From Clostridia bacterium (GTDB taxonomy: Bacteria > Bacillota > Clostridia > Christensenellales > CAG-138), in NCBI GenBank assembly GCA_016293975.1, contig JAEDCW010000032.1:1-22014 (forward strand): DNA of 22,014 bases, given 5' to 3'. Both the position numbers and the translations under genes were made by a program. This document shows positions 1-7,351 of the stretch, piece by piece; the first letter of the stretch is position 1; each line of letters begins with the position of its first letter. A model generated the notes under the pieces. That model had not been told where the DNA came from, did not search any database, and was given only the letters and a program-made list of their open reading frames with translations.

Positions 1-537
1 GTACAGCACCTTATCCTGATTGGGTGCTATATTGTCATGGGATTTATGCAAGGGTATCAGCCGGTAGCCGCTTTTGCTTTTGGAGCCAAAAACGAGGAAC
101 GCTTTCATCAGTCAGTCCGATTCGCTCTGAAAGGCTCTCTGCTGCTTACTGTTTTGGTGGCGGCAGTCTATATCCTATTGTCAAGACCACTGATTATGCT
201 GTTTAACCAAAACCCCGTTATTGTGGACTATGGAAAATGCTTGCTGATTTCACAGGTAGCCTTATATCCTGCATTCGGTTTGTGTTACATGATGACCATA
301 ACCTATCAAACCATCGGCTCGCCTCGATACGGACTGTTCCTGTCCCTGATACGCCAGGGGTTGTTCTATGTTCCTTTTGTTCTGATACTGCCGAGATTGT
401 TCGGCGTAACAGGCATCTATTTTTCTCAGCCGGCGGCGGACATTTTGACTATACTTGTTTGCCTGCTTTCTATCAAATCCATGAAACTCACCGCATCCCG
501 AAATATGGGTGGTGCGCTCCAAGGAGGGGACAAATAG
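1..537 (+). CDS. MATE family multidrug/Na+ efflux transporter, C-terminal part (5' end outside window)
   Basis: The frame is open from base 1, so the gene begins outside the window; the visible 178 residues are the C-terminal portion of a roughly 450-residue transporter. The segment with GYQPVAAFAFGAKN is typical of the second half of MATE proteins, where a helix is followed by a polar turn before the next helix bundle. At least four hydrophobic membrane segments follow, ending in a short polar tail (ASRNMGGALQGGDK). MATE pumps export cationic drugs or metabolites using Na+ or H+ gradients; the substrate cannot be told here. Isoleucine codons are 6 ATT, 5 ATC and 4 ATA by hand count, unlike the ATA-dominated genes downstream, which hints at a separate origin. 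A kinase-like pseudogene follows directly. The family call is fairly secure; the substrate is unknown. Confidence 0.85.
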   Translation, partial: VQHLILIGCYIVMGFMQGYQPVAAFAFGAKNEERFHQSVRFALKGSLLLTVLVAAVYILLSRPLIMLFNQNPVIVDYGKCLLISQVALYPAFGLCYMMTITYQTIGSPRYGLFLSLIRQGLFYVPFVLILPRLFGVTGIYFSQPAADILTILVCLLSIKSMKLTASRNMGGALQGGDK

Positions 538-538
538 T

Positions 539-690
539 ATAGAACCTGTAATTATCACCATCGCCCGTCAATTCGGAAGTGGAAGCAGGCAGATTGGTGC
601 CGAATTATAACAGATAACGGGTATTCCCGTTACGAAAATGCACTTTTGGGGGCATCCGAGAACAGCGATGTCCCTGTTTTTATTGTGATT
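539..690 (+). pseudogene. Remnant of a cytidylate kinase-like (AAA_26) protein
   Basis: From 539 the frame reads EPVIITIARQFGSGSRQIGAEL, which matches the N-terminal P-loop region of cytidylate-kinase-like proteins (usual pattern IARQ-[FY]-GSGGR-x-IG). It then hits TAA at 608-610. Reading through gives QITGIPV, and a one-base deletion near 629-631 moves the rest (YENALLGASENSDVP) into another frame from 631. The expected ATG is ATA (539-541). After about 690 no similarity can be followed, so about 150 residues of a normal protein are missing. The gene sat immediately after the MATE gene (stop at 537), suggesting a former pair. The family assignment rests on a short stretch, but stop, frameshift and lost start agree on decay. 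Confidence 0.7.
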
Positions 691-765
691 TTACGATGGA
701 GAGGGGTGGGCGGGCGGGCTCTCCGCACCTATCACAACATTTTCGGTCTCTTATCAATTTTCCCA

Positions 766-787
766 TTTAACATTTATTTAACATTAC
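766..787 (+). promoter_or_regulatory. Tandem Pho-box-like repeats upstream of pstS
   Basis: TTTAACATTTA (766-776) is followed immediately by TTTAACATTAC (777-787), a direct repeat with an 11-bp period. The core TTAACA at 767 and 778 fits the TT(A/T/C)ACA half-site pattern bound by PhoP/PhoB-family regulators on one DNA face. A -10-like GATAAT lies at 811-816, placing the repeats at roughly -57 to -36, where PhoP activates in Bacillus. A further TTTACA at 801-806 is off the 11-bp register. The likely regulator is encoded at 4852-5529. Function is inferred from motif and position. Confidence 0.65.
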
Positions 788-810
788 TGCGCTTTTTGGT
801 TTTACACCGA

Positions 811-816
811 GATAAT
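811..816 (+). promoter_or_regulatory. Putative -10 element of the pst operon promoter
   Basis: GATAAT lies 50 bases before the pstS ATG and 23 bases after the Pho-box pair. No good -35 hexamer is seen at the usual spacing, as expected for an activator-dependent promoter. The assignment rests on position and one hexamer only. Confidence 0.4.
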
Positions 817-865
817 ACCATGAGATTGTACAAAAGAGAATAAGCAGCAAAGGAGATAACAAAAA

Positions 866-1681
866 ATGAAGAAGTTTATAAGCATCGTAATTATTGCGGC
901 AGTGGCACTCATGGTGCTGACAGGCTGCGGAAAAGCAACTACATCAGGCTCGGTCTCCACAGACGGGTCAACTTCAATGGAAAACGTCATAGGCGCGTTG
1001 GGTGAATCGTTCGTGAACGAAAACAACGACATTAATTTTACATATAACCCCACGGGCTCCACCGGTGGCATCGCCGCAGTCAGTGAAGGACGCTGTGACA
1101 TAGGGCTTTCCAGCCGCGCTTTGAAGGACGAAGAAAAGGCCTCCGGTCTTACGGAAACCGTTTTGGCCTACGACGGCATCGCCGTAATAGTGAACATAAA
1201 TAACCCCGTGAGCGACCTTACACTCGAGGAGATCGCCGCCATCTACACCGGCGAGATCACCAACTGGTCCGAGGTCGGCGGAAATGACGCTTCCATAGTG
1301 CTAATAGGCCGTGAGGCAGGCAGCGGCACGCGCGACGGTTTTGAATCCATCACCGACACATCCGAAAAGTGCCGGTATCGCCAGGAGCTTCCAAGCACAG
1401 GCGACGTAATCACCACGGTATCACAAAACCCTAACGCCATAGGCTATGCGTCGATTGCATCTGTCAAAGACAGCGTCAAGGTGCTATCGGTTAGCGGCGT
1501 AATGCCGAGTGAGGACACTATCCGCGACGGAAGCTACGTCATACAGCGCCCCTTCATACTGGTGACAAGAACAAGCGTAGCACTCAGTGAAGCCGCGCAG
1601 AAGTTCTTCGACTACATCACCTCCGCAGACGCAGTTGATATAATCTCCGCCGCAGGCGCGGTAGCTGCAAACCAGGGATAA
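866..1681 (+). CDS. pstS: Phosphate ABC transporter, phosphate-binding lipoprotein PstS
   Basis: Captures inorganic phosphate outside the membrane and delivers it to PstCA. The 271-residue product starts with a lipoprotein signal peptide: charged MKK, a hydrophobic stretch and the lipobox LTGC, with C21 as lipid anchor. The mature part has the phosphate-binding loops of the family: GSTSMENV near residue 32, NPTGSTGGI near 64, and REAGSGTRDGFE, the most characteristic PstS motif. Length is typical of Gram-positive PstS and shorter than the periplasmic E. coli protein. AAAGGAG at 849-855 sets the ATG at 866. It leads the operon pstSCAB-phoU-regulator-kinase and is preceded by Pho-box-like repeats, so induction on phosphate starvation is expected. 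Confidence 0.95.
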   Translation: MKKFISIVIIAAVALMVLTGCGKATTSGSVSTDGSTSMENVIGALGESFVNENNDINFTYNPTGSTGGIAAVSEGRCDIGLSSRALKDEEKASGLTETVLAYDGIAVIVNINNPVSDLTLEEIAAIYTGEITNWSEVGGNDASIVLIGREAGSGTRDGFESITDTSEKCRYRQELPSTGDVITTVSQNPNAIGYASIASVKDSVKVLSVSGVMPSEDTIRDGSYVIQRPFILVTRTSVALSEAAQKFFDYITSADAVDIISAAGAVAANQG

Positions 1682-1692
1682 AAGAAATGAAC

Positions 1693-1714
1693 ACGCGGAG
1701 CCATGGCTCTGCGT
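1693..1714 (+). promoter_or_regulatory. Intergenic hairpin between pstS and pstC
   Basis: Nine bases (ACGCGGAGC) pair with GCTCTGCGT across a CATG loop, with one G-T wobble. It is followed by GTTTCCC rather than a clear T run, so it is unlikely to be a full terminator. In pst operons such elements often protect the upstream pstS message or partly stop transcription, giving more PstS than permease; that role is inferred here. Confidence 0.55.
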
Positions 1715-1740
1715 TTCCCATATGAGAAAGGCAATGAGAT

Positions 1741-2622
1741 ATGCAAAAAAAGCTTGACCGAAAGCGGCTCGCAGAAAAGATAGTACACGGCATATTCCTA
1801 ATCCTCGGTCTCGTAACCGTGGGCTGTGTCCTGCTCATAACCGTGTACTTGGTCGTCTCCGGCATACCGGCAATAAGCAAAATAGGGATATTCGACTTCC
1901 TGTTTGGTACAACGTGGGACTCCACGGCGGCGGAACCCAGCTTCGGCATACTGCCCTTTATACTAACCTCGATCTACGGCACAGCGGGAGCGATTCTGAT
2001 AGGTGTTCCGATAGGCTTCTTGACGGCGGTATATCTCGCAAAAGTCGCGCCGACGAAGATAAAATCACTCGTAGGCGGCGCTGTAAGCCTCCTTGCGGGC
2101 ATTCCATCGGTTGTCTACGGTCTCGTAGGTATGTTGGTACTCGTCCCCACGATACGGAGCATATTCAACGTGCCGGACGGAGCGAGCCTGCTCGCCGCCA
2201 TCGCGGTACTGGCAGTCATGATACTTCCGAGCATAATCAAAGTCTCGATGACAGCTCTTGAAGCCGTGCCAAAGGAGTATGAGGATGCATCTCTGGCGTT
2301 GGGTGCGACGCAGACAGAAACCTATTTCCGAGTATCTGTACCGGCGGCCAAGAGCGGTATCGCGGCCTCCGTCGTCTTAGGCGTAGGGCGTGCCATAGGC
2401 GAGGCTATGGCGGTTATGATGGTTTCGGGAAATGTGGCCAATATGCCTTCGCTGTTCCGGAGCGTGCGCTTCCTAACGACGGCAGTGGCGAGCGAGATGA
2501 GCTATTCCGCAGGACTTCAAAGGCAGGCGCTGTTTTCAATAGCATTGGTGCTGTTCCTATTCATAATGCTCATAAATGCGGCGCTCAGCTTTTTCCTGAA
2601 ACGAGGTGACGGTCATGAGTAG
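1741..2622 (+). CDS. pstC: Phosphate ABC transporter permease PstC
   Basis: One of the two membrane subunits of the PstSCAB phosphate importer. The 293 residues contain about six membrane helices, the first near residues 18-42. The binding-protein-dependent permease domain includes GIPSVVYGLVGM, and the EAA-type loop (ALEAVPKEYEDASLALGATQ, then VGRAIGEAMAVMMVSGN) contacts the ATPase PstB. The ATG at 1741 has only a weak upstream AGAAAGG; the distance to pstS (59 bases, with a hairpin) makes it the looser junction of the operon. The end overlaps pstA. Isoleucine is written almost only as ATA (20 of 27). Identity is secure from motifs and gene order. Confidence 0.95.
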   Translation: MQKKLDRKRLAEKIVHGIFLILGLVTVGCVLLITVYLVVSGIPAISKIGIFDFLFGTTWDSTAAEPSFGILPFILTSIYGTAGAILIGVPIGFLTAVYLAKVAPTKIKSLVGGAVSLLAGIPSVVYGLVGMLVLVPTIRSIFNVPDGASLLAAIAVLAVMILPSIIKVSMTALEAVPKEYEDASLALGATQTETYFRVSVPAAKSGIAASVVLGVGRAIGEAMAVMMVSGNVANMPSLFRSVRFLTTAVASEMSYSAGLQRQALFSIALVLFLFIMLINAALSFFLKRGDGHE

Positions 2623-3460
2623 GCGTAAAGCTTACGGCGTTATTATTAGAGGGCTTATGTACCTTGCGGCAGGTCTTACCACCGCACTCGTACTGTTCAT
2701 GGTAGGCTATGTGCTCATAAACGGCATACCGCACATCACATGGGAACTGCTTTCCACCAAGCCAAGCTATCTGAATGATACCATCGGTATACTTCCTGAC
2801 ATACTCAACACGGTCTACATAGTCATTGCAACGCTTTTCATCGTTCTGCCCATAGGCGTGGGCGCGGCAATTTACCTCACCGAATACGCGCAGAATAAAA
2901 AGCTGGTCGGCATCATCGAATATGCGGCGGAAACGCTGTCGGGCATACCGTCCATCATTTACGGCCTTGTCGGAATGCTGTTTTTCCTGAAATTCCTGGG
3001 ACTCAAGACCTCTCTGATAGCAGGCGCTATGACGCTTGTAATTATGAATCTTCCAACAATAATGCGCACGACACAGGAGAGCTTGAAAGCAGTGCCGCAG
3101 AGCTACCGTGAAGGTGCGTTTGGCCTCGGCGCAGGCAAATGGAGGGTTATCCGCACGGTGGTTTTGCCCGGAAGCGTAGACGGCATAGTCACAGGGTGCA
3201 TACTCGCAGTTGGGCGCATACTGGGCGAATCGGCGGCGCTTCTGTTTACAGCGGGCTTTGCTCACGCGCTTAACGGGTTTTTCGAGGGATTGACGAGCTC
3301 CGGCGCAACTCTCACCGTCGCACTCTATTTCTACGCAAAAGAACAAGGCGAATTTGGAGTAGCCTTTGCGATAGCGGCGATACTCATGCTGTTGACGCTT
3401 ATCATAAATCTTGCGGCATCACTCGTAAGCCGTTGCTTCATGAGGAGGAATAAAAAATGA
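2615..3460 (+). CDS. pstA: Phosphate ABC transporter permease PstA
   Basis: Second membrane subunit of the phosphate importer, paired with PstC. Hydrophobic segments span the protein, with GIPSIIYGLVGMLFF in the core and an EAA-type loop (ESLKAVPQSYREGAFGLGAGKW) followed by AVGRILGESAALLFTAG. The ATG at 2615 is preferred over an in-frame GTG at 2606 because GAGGTG at 2603-2608 is then correctly spaced. The start overlaps the pstC stop by 8 bases (ATGAGTAG), indicating coupled translation. The product is 281 residues. Its TGA overlaps the pstB ATG. Confidence 0.94.
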   Translation: MSRRKAYGVIIRGLMYLAAGLTTALVLFMVGYVLINGIPHITWELLSTKPSYLNDTIGILPDILNTVYIVIATLFIVLPIGVGAAIYLTEYAQNKKLVGIIEYAAETLSGIPSIIYGLVGMLFFLKFLGLKTSLIAGAMTLVIMNLPTIMRTTQESLKAVPQSYREGAFGLGAGKWRVIRTVVLPGSVDGIVTGCILAVGRILGESAALLFTAGFAHALNGFFEGLTSSGATLTVALYFYAKEQGEFGVAFAIAAILMLLTLIINLAASLVSRCFMRRNKK

Positions 3461-4212
3461 GCGATATAATTACAGTCCGCGACTTGCGGCTACGCTACGG
3501 CAGCACCGAGGTACTGCACGGCATCAATATGGACATACCGGAGAATAGCATTACTGCACTCATAGGCCCCTCCGGTTGCGGCAAATCGACTTTCTTAAAA
3601 ACGCTGAATCGCATGAACGACCTCATTCCCGGCGTAAGTATCACCGGCGAGGTAAGGTACAACGGAGAGAACATTTTCGCACCCGGCGTATGCGTGAGCA
3701 CGCTTAGAAAAAACATCGGCATGGTATTCCAAAAGCCAAATCCGTTCCCCATGAGCGTTTACGACAACGTCGCCTACGGTCCGCGCACACACGGGATAAA
3801 AAACAAGGCCAAGCTGGATGACTTAGTGGAGCGCAGTCTGCGCAGTGCCGCCCTATGGGACGAGATAAAAGACAGGTTGAAGAAGTCCGCATTGGGTCTC
3901 TCCGGCGGACAACAGCAGAGGCTGTGTATAGCCCGTGCGCTGGCTGTGGAGCCGCAGGTTCTCTTGATGGACGAACCGACGAGTGCACTCGACCCGATAT
4001 CTACATCGAAAATAGAGGAACTTGCTGTGGAGTTAAAAAGAAACTATACTATCATTATGGTGACGCATAACATGCAGCAGGCCGCACGCATTTCGGATAG
4101 AACTGCGTTCTTTCTCCTCGGTGATTTGATTGAATACGACGATACGGAAAAGCTGTTTTCACAGCCGGTAGACAAACGCACGGAGGATTACATAACGGGG
4201 AGGTTCGGATGA
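3457..4212 (+). CDS. pstB: Phosphate ABC transporter ATP-binding protein PstB
   Basis: The ATPase that powers phosphate import through PstCA. In 251 residues: Walker A GPSGCGKST (37-45), the PstB-typical VFQKPNPFPMSVYDNVAYGPR segment (written here from positions 3724-3786), ABC signature LSGGQ (148-152), Walker B LLMDEPTSALDP with D172 and E173, and the switch histidine in MVTHNMQQAARISD. All catalytic elements are intact. An AGGAGG site at 3442-3447 precedes the ATG, which shares ATGA with the pstA stop. The TGA in turn overlaps the phoU start. Family membership is unambiguous, including the phosphate specificity. Confidence 0.97.
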   Translation: MSDIITVRDLRLRYGSTEVLHGINMDIPENSITALIGPSGCGKSTFLKTLNRMNDLIPGVSITGEVRYNGENIFAPGVCVSTLRKNIGMVFQKPNPFPMSVYDNVAYGPRTHGIKNKAKLDDLVERSLRSAALWDEIKDRLKKSALGLSGGQQQRLCIARALAVEPQVLLMDEPTSALDPISTSKIEELAVELKRNYTIIMVTHNMQQAARISDRTAFFLLGDLIEYDDTEKLFSQPVDKRTEDYITGRFG

Positions 4213-4847
4213 TGAGATCGAAATTTGATGAACAGCTCGCAGAACTCAACGAGGAGCTCATAAGGATGGGTGCGCTTTGTGAAAACGTTATCGCCATGTC
4301 CGCAAAAGCGTTGCTTGACGGCGATATGGAATTGGCGAATAAAGCTGCCGAATACGACTCCGAGATAGACCAAAAGGAACGCGACATAGAGACGCTTTGC
4401 ATGAAGCTTATTCTACAGCAACAACCTGTCGCGCGCGATCTTCGCACGATTTCTGCTGCGCTCAAGATGATAACCGACATGGAGCGCATAGGCGACCAGT
4501 CGGCGGACATAGCGGAAATTGTGACAATGGCGCACATCACTGCATCGGATGAAACACTGCACATCGGGGAGATGGCGCGTGCGGTCATAAAGATGGTGAC
4601 GGAGAGCATAGACGCATTTGTTAAGCGTGACGTTGTACTGGCACATTCGGTCATAGCATATGACGATGTCGTGGACGGGCTCTTTGACGCGGTCAAAAGG
4701 GCACTAACAGAGCGGTTTCAGGCAGGCGGCGAGATGGAGTACGCCCTCGACCTGCTGATGATAGCCAAATACTTCGAGCGCATAGGCGACCACGCAACGA
4801 ACATTGCGGAATGGGTACTCTATTCCGTGACAGGCAATAAGGAGTAA
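4209..4847 (+). CDS. phoU: Phosphate transport system regulator PhoU
   Basis: PhoU binds metal clusters and links the Pst transporter to the PhoR kinase, keeping the regulon off when phosphate is ample. The 212-residue protein has the two three-helix PhoU repeats, each with the conserved metal-binding pattern: DMERIGDQSADIAE near residue 93 and YFERIGDHATNIAEW near 189. The start is ATG 4209 (overlapping the pstB stop) or ATG 4212; GGGGAGG at 4197-4203 fits either, slightly better the second, giving MRSKFDEQL as N terminus. The next gene starts four bases after the stop. No defect is seen. Confidence 0.95.
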   Translation: MMRSKFDEQLAELNEELIRMGALCENVIAMSAKALLDGDMELANKAAEYDSEIDQKERDIETLCMKLILQQQPVARDLRTISAALKMITDMERIGDQSADIAEIVTMAHITASDETLHIGEMARAVIKMVTESIDAFVKRDVVLAHSVIAYDDVVDGLFDAVKRALTERFQAGGEMEYALDLLMIAKYFERIGDHATNIAEWVLYSVTGNKE

Positions 4848-4851
4848 CAAC

Positions 4852-5529
4852 ATGATCTATATCGTTGAAGACGACGCAGGCATACGCGATATGATGACCT
4901 ACACCCTCAAATCCACGGGGTTTGAAGCAGAGGGTTTTCCCTCTGCCACGCCCTTTTGGGAGGCTCTTAAAAAAAGCATGCCTGAGCTTGTCATACTCGA
5001 CATAATGCTCCCAGGCGAGGACGGTATAACTATCCTGAAGAAGCTTAGAAGCGGCGCCGCTACAAGCGCGATTCCGGTCATAATGGCGACAGCCAAGGGC
5101 ACAGAGTACGACAAAATCACAGGCCTCGACCTGGGTGCAGACGATTATCTCGCAAAGCCCTTCGGCATGATGGAGATGGTGTCGAGAGTCCGCGCGGTAC
5201 TCCGCCGCACCGCACCGCACCGCCGTGATAAAGAATATCGTGCCGGAAAGCTAACGGTAAACGACGCTGAACATACGGTTGTTTCCGACGGTAAGAGCGT
5301 CGTACTGACGCTTAAGGAATACGAGATGCTTAAGCTCTTTCTCCAGAATCCGGGCCGCGTGTTCACTCGCGACAATCTGCTTGAGAGTATTTGGGGCATG
5401 GATTACGACGGCGAGACCCGCACCGTTGACGTGCATATAAGAACTCTGCGCCAAAAGCTGGGCGATTGCGGCGATTACATTCGTACCGTGCGAGGCGTCG
5501 GCTACCGGTTGGAGGTGAGCGAGCTGTGA
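4852..5529 (+). CDS. PhoB/PhoP-family response regulator of the phosphate regulon
   Basis: A 225-residue OmpR/PhoB-class transcription factor. The receiver domain (1-115) has the acidic pair E6-D7-D8, phosphoacceptor D50 (LDIMLPGEDG), switch T80 and K102 (AKPF). The switch region reads IMATAKG rather than the more common LTA[RK]. The C-terminal winged helix (about 125-225) has the typical LTLKEYEMLKLFLQNPGRVFTR start (first 14 residues quoted: LTLKEYEMLKLFLQ) and the recognition region TVDVHIRTLRQKLG. AAGGAG precedes the ATG at 4852. Directly after phoU and overlapping the kinase gene, it should be the activator at the tandem repeats at 766-787. PhoB or PhoP naming is a matter of lineage, so no symbol is given. 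Confidence 0.93.
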   Translation: MIYIVEDDAGIRDMMTYTLKSTGFEAEGFPSATPFWEALKKSMPELVILDIMLPGEDGITILKKLRSGAATSAIPVIMATAKGTEYDKITGLDLGADDYLAKPFGMMEMVSRVRAVLRRTAPHRRDKEYRAGKLTVNDAEHTVVSDGKSVVLTLKEYEMLKLFLQNPGRVFTRDNLLESIWGMDYDGETRTVDVHIRTLRQKLGDCGDYIRTVRGVGYRLEVSEL

Positions 5530-7181
5530 CAAAACGCATATTTCGCTCTATACTGGCCGTCGCAGTCGCCATTCTCACGGCTTGTCTCGTCATAGTCATG
5601 GGCGTGCTCTACAATTACTTTACAAGCCTGTACGAGATGCAGATGCAGACGCAGACCTCGCTTATCGCACAGGCGATAGAGAATGAGGGTGCGGCGTATT
5701 TTGACGGTCTGGATGCCGGGCCCTACCGCATAACATGGATCGACCGTGACGGCGCAGTGCTGTATGACACGCAGTCCGACGCATCGGCAATGGAAAACCA
5801 CGCAGACCGTGAGGAGTTCATTGAAGCTCTCGAAAACGGCGTGGGGCAGAGCTCACGCTATTCTTCGACGCTGACGGAAAAGATGCTTTACTATGCCGAG
5901 CGGCTTTCAGACGGCAGTGTTATCCGCGTGGCAGGCGAGCAGAACAGCATTTTCACGCTCGTGCTCGGTATGCTCCAACCCATTATCATGGTTATGACTA
6001 TTGCCGTAGTGTTGTCCGCACTGCTGGCCTCACGACTTTCAAAGCGCATAGTTAAACCCCTGAACGAGCTTGACCTCGACAAACCCCTCGAAAACGATTC
6101 ATATGAGGAGCTTTCGCCTCTGTTAAACCGCATAGAGCATCAGCACAGGCAGATAGCGTCGCAGATTGACGAACTGAAGCACAAACAGGAGGAATGGGAC
6201 GCCATAACGGGCAGCATGAGCGAAGGCATAGTGTTGATCAGTGCCGACGGTGCAGTAATCAGCATAAACAACAGCGCCATGAAGCTATTGGATACAAACC
6301 CCGATTGCATCGGAAGCACATTCCTCGCCATATGCCGATGCCTGGACATACAAAGATTGCTTGACAAATCCGCCAGGGGTGAAAAGGCTGAGCTGGTTGT
6401 GGAGCTCGGATGCCGCGAATATCAGGTTAACGCAAGCCCCGTCATGTCCGGCGGCGAAACAAAGGGTACGGCTCTGCTGTTTTTCGATGTTACCGACAAG
6501 GCGCGCGCCGAGCAGATGCGTCGAGAGTTTACCGCCAATGTCTCACATGAGTTGAAAACGCCTCTGCATATCATATCCGGCAGTGCCGAAATAATAAAAA
6601 ACGGCCTTGTGGAACAGGAGGATATGCCTCGCTTCATAGACCGTATTTATACGGAATCCCAACGCATGATAACGCTCGTTGACGACATAATTCGCCTCTC
6701 CAAATTGGACGAGGGCGTGGAATACATGCCCCGAGAGGTTGTCTCACTCAAGGCCCTTGCGGAAGATGCGGCATCGCGCCTCGCTCCCCGGGCGGAAGCA
6801 AGGCAAGTAACTTTCGCTGTAGAAGGCGGTAAGGGCGAAATATCGGGCATTGCACCGCTTTTAACGGAGCTCGTGTATAACCTCTGTGACAATGCCATCA
6901 AATATAACCGCAACGGCGGCGCCGCGACCGTTAATATAGAAGACACTCCGGCGGAAGTCGTGCTCACAGTCTCCGACACCGGCATAGGTATCCCCGCAGA
7001 ATCGCAGGACAGGGTGTTTGAGCGCTTCTACCGCGTGGACAAGAGCCACTCCAAGGAGATAGGCGGCACAGGCCTCGGTTTATCAATCGTCAAGCACGTC
7101 GCACGCATACACGGAGCGAAGCTTGAGCTTAAAAGCAAGTTGAATGAAGGTACGACGGTCACTGTGAGATTTCCGAAATAA
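5526..7181 (+). CDS. phoR: PhoR-like sensor histidine kinase
   Basis: A 551-residue membrane histidine kinase. Order: N-terminal membrane helix (about 7-28), an extracytoplasmic loop of about 115 residues, second helix (about 145-170), a HAMP-like linker with a long helix, a PAS domain (about 225-320, MSEGIVLISADGAVISIN), HisKA with H341 in SHELKTPL, and the ATPase domain with N box N452/D455/N456, G1 box D484-TGIGIP, F box ERFYRVDKSHS and G2 box GGTGLGLSIVKH. The start is GTG 5526, preceded by GGAGGTGAG (5511-5519) and overlapping the regulator's stop as GTGA; longer upstream frames lie inside the regulator. Gene context gives the phosphate role; the signal is probably relayed by Pst/PhoU. 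Confidence 0.93.
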   Translation: MTKRIFRSILAVAVAILTACLVIVMGVLYNYFTSLYEMQMQTQTSLIAQAIENEGAAYFDGLDAGPYRITWIDRDGAVLYDTQSDASAMENHADREEFIEALENGVGQSSRYSSTLTEKMLYYAERLSDGSVIRVAGEQNSIFTLVLGMLQPIIMVMTIAVVLSALLASRLSKRIVKPLNELDLDKPLENDSYEELSPLLNRIEHQHRQIASQIDELKHKQEEWDAITGSMSEGIVLISADGAVISINNSAMKLLDTNPDCIGSTFLAICRCLDIQRLLDKSARGEKAELVVELGCREYQVNASPVMSGGETKGTALLFFDVTDKARAEQMRREFTANVSHELKTPLHIISGSAEIIKNGLVEQEDMPRFIDRIYTESQRMITLVDDIIRLSKLDEGVEYMPREVVSLKALAEDAASRLAPRAEARQVTFAVEGGKGEISGIAPLLTELVYNLCDNAIKYNRNGGAATVNIEDTPAEVVLTVSDTGIGIPAESQDRVFERFYRVDKSHSKEIGGTGLGLSIVKHVARIHGAKLELKSKLNEGTTVTVRFPK

Positions 7182-7263
7182 CCTGTGATTATATCGTTAT
7201 ATCCATAAAGCCACCCTTGCCAAATAACACGTTGCGTACCTTGCTCCTACCTCCCCTCTCCGC

Positions 7264-7292
7264 TTGAATTCCGCACATTGCTATGGTAATGT
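7264..7292 (+). promoter_or_regulatory. Putative promoter of the DUF4011-helicase-nuclease gene
   Basis: TTGAAT (7264-7269) is separated by 17 bases from TAATGT (7287-7292), which carries an upstream TGG, an extended -10. An overlapping TATAAC at 7292-7297 is an alternative. The 170-base gap after phoR has no clear terminator, so read-through from the pst operon is also possible. Confidence 0.35.
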
Positions 7293-7351
7293 ATAACAAA
7301 ACCTGTAAATTATTTAATCTATGTATGTGCTGAATCGGGGAGGCGGCTGTT

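Noticed and set aside
2585..3346. Minus-strand frame of 253 codons over pstA
   Set aside because: Shadow of pstA codon usage; the translation is cysteine- and arginine-rich low-complexity with no recognisable motif.
5466..5525. Upstream extension of the phoR frame
   Set aside because: It lies inside the response regulator gene and lacks a ribosome site; GTG 5526 with GGAGGTGAG is far better.
7182..7240. Terminator after phoR
   Set aside because: Only a weak AT-rich symmetry (TATATCGTTATAT) is present, without a GC stem or T run.
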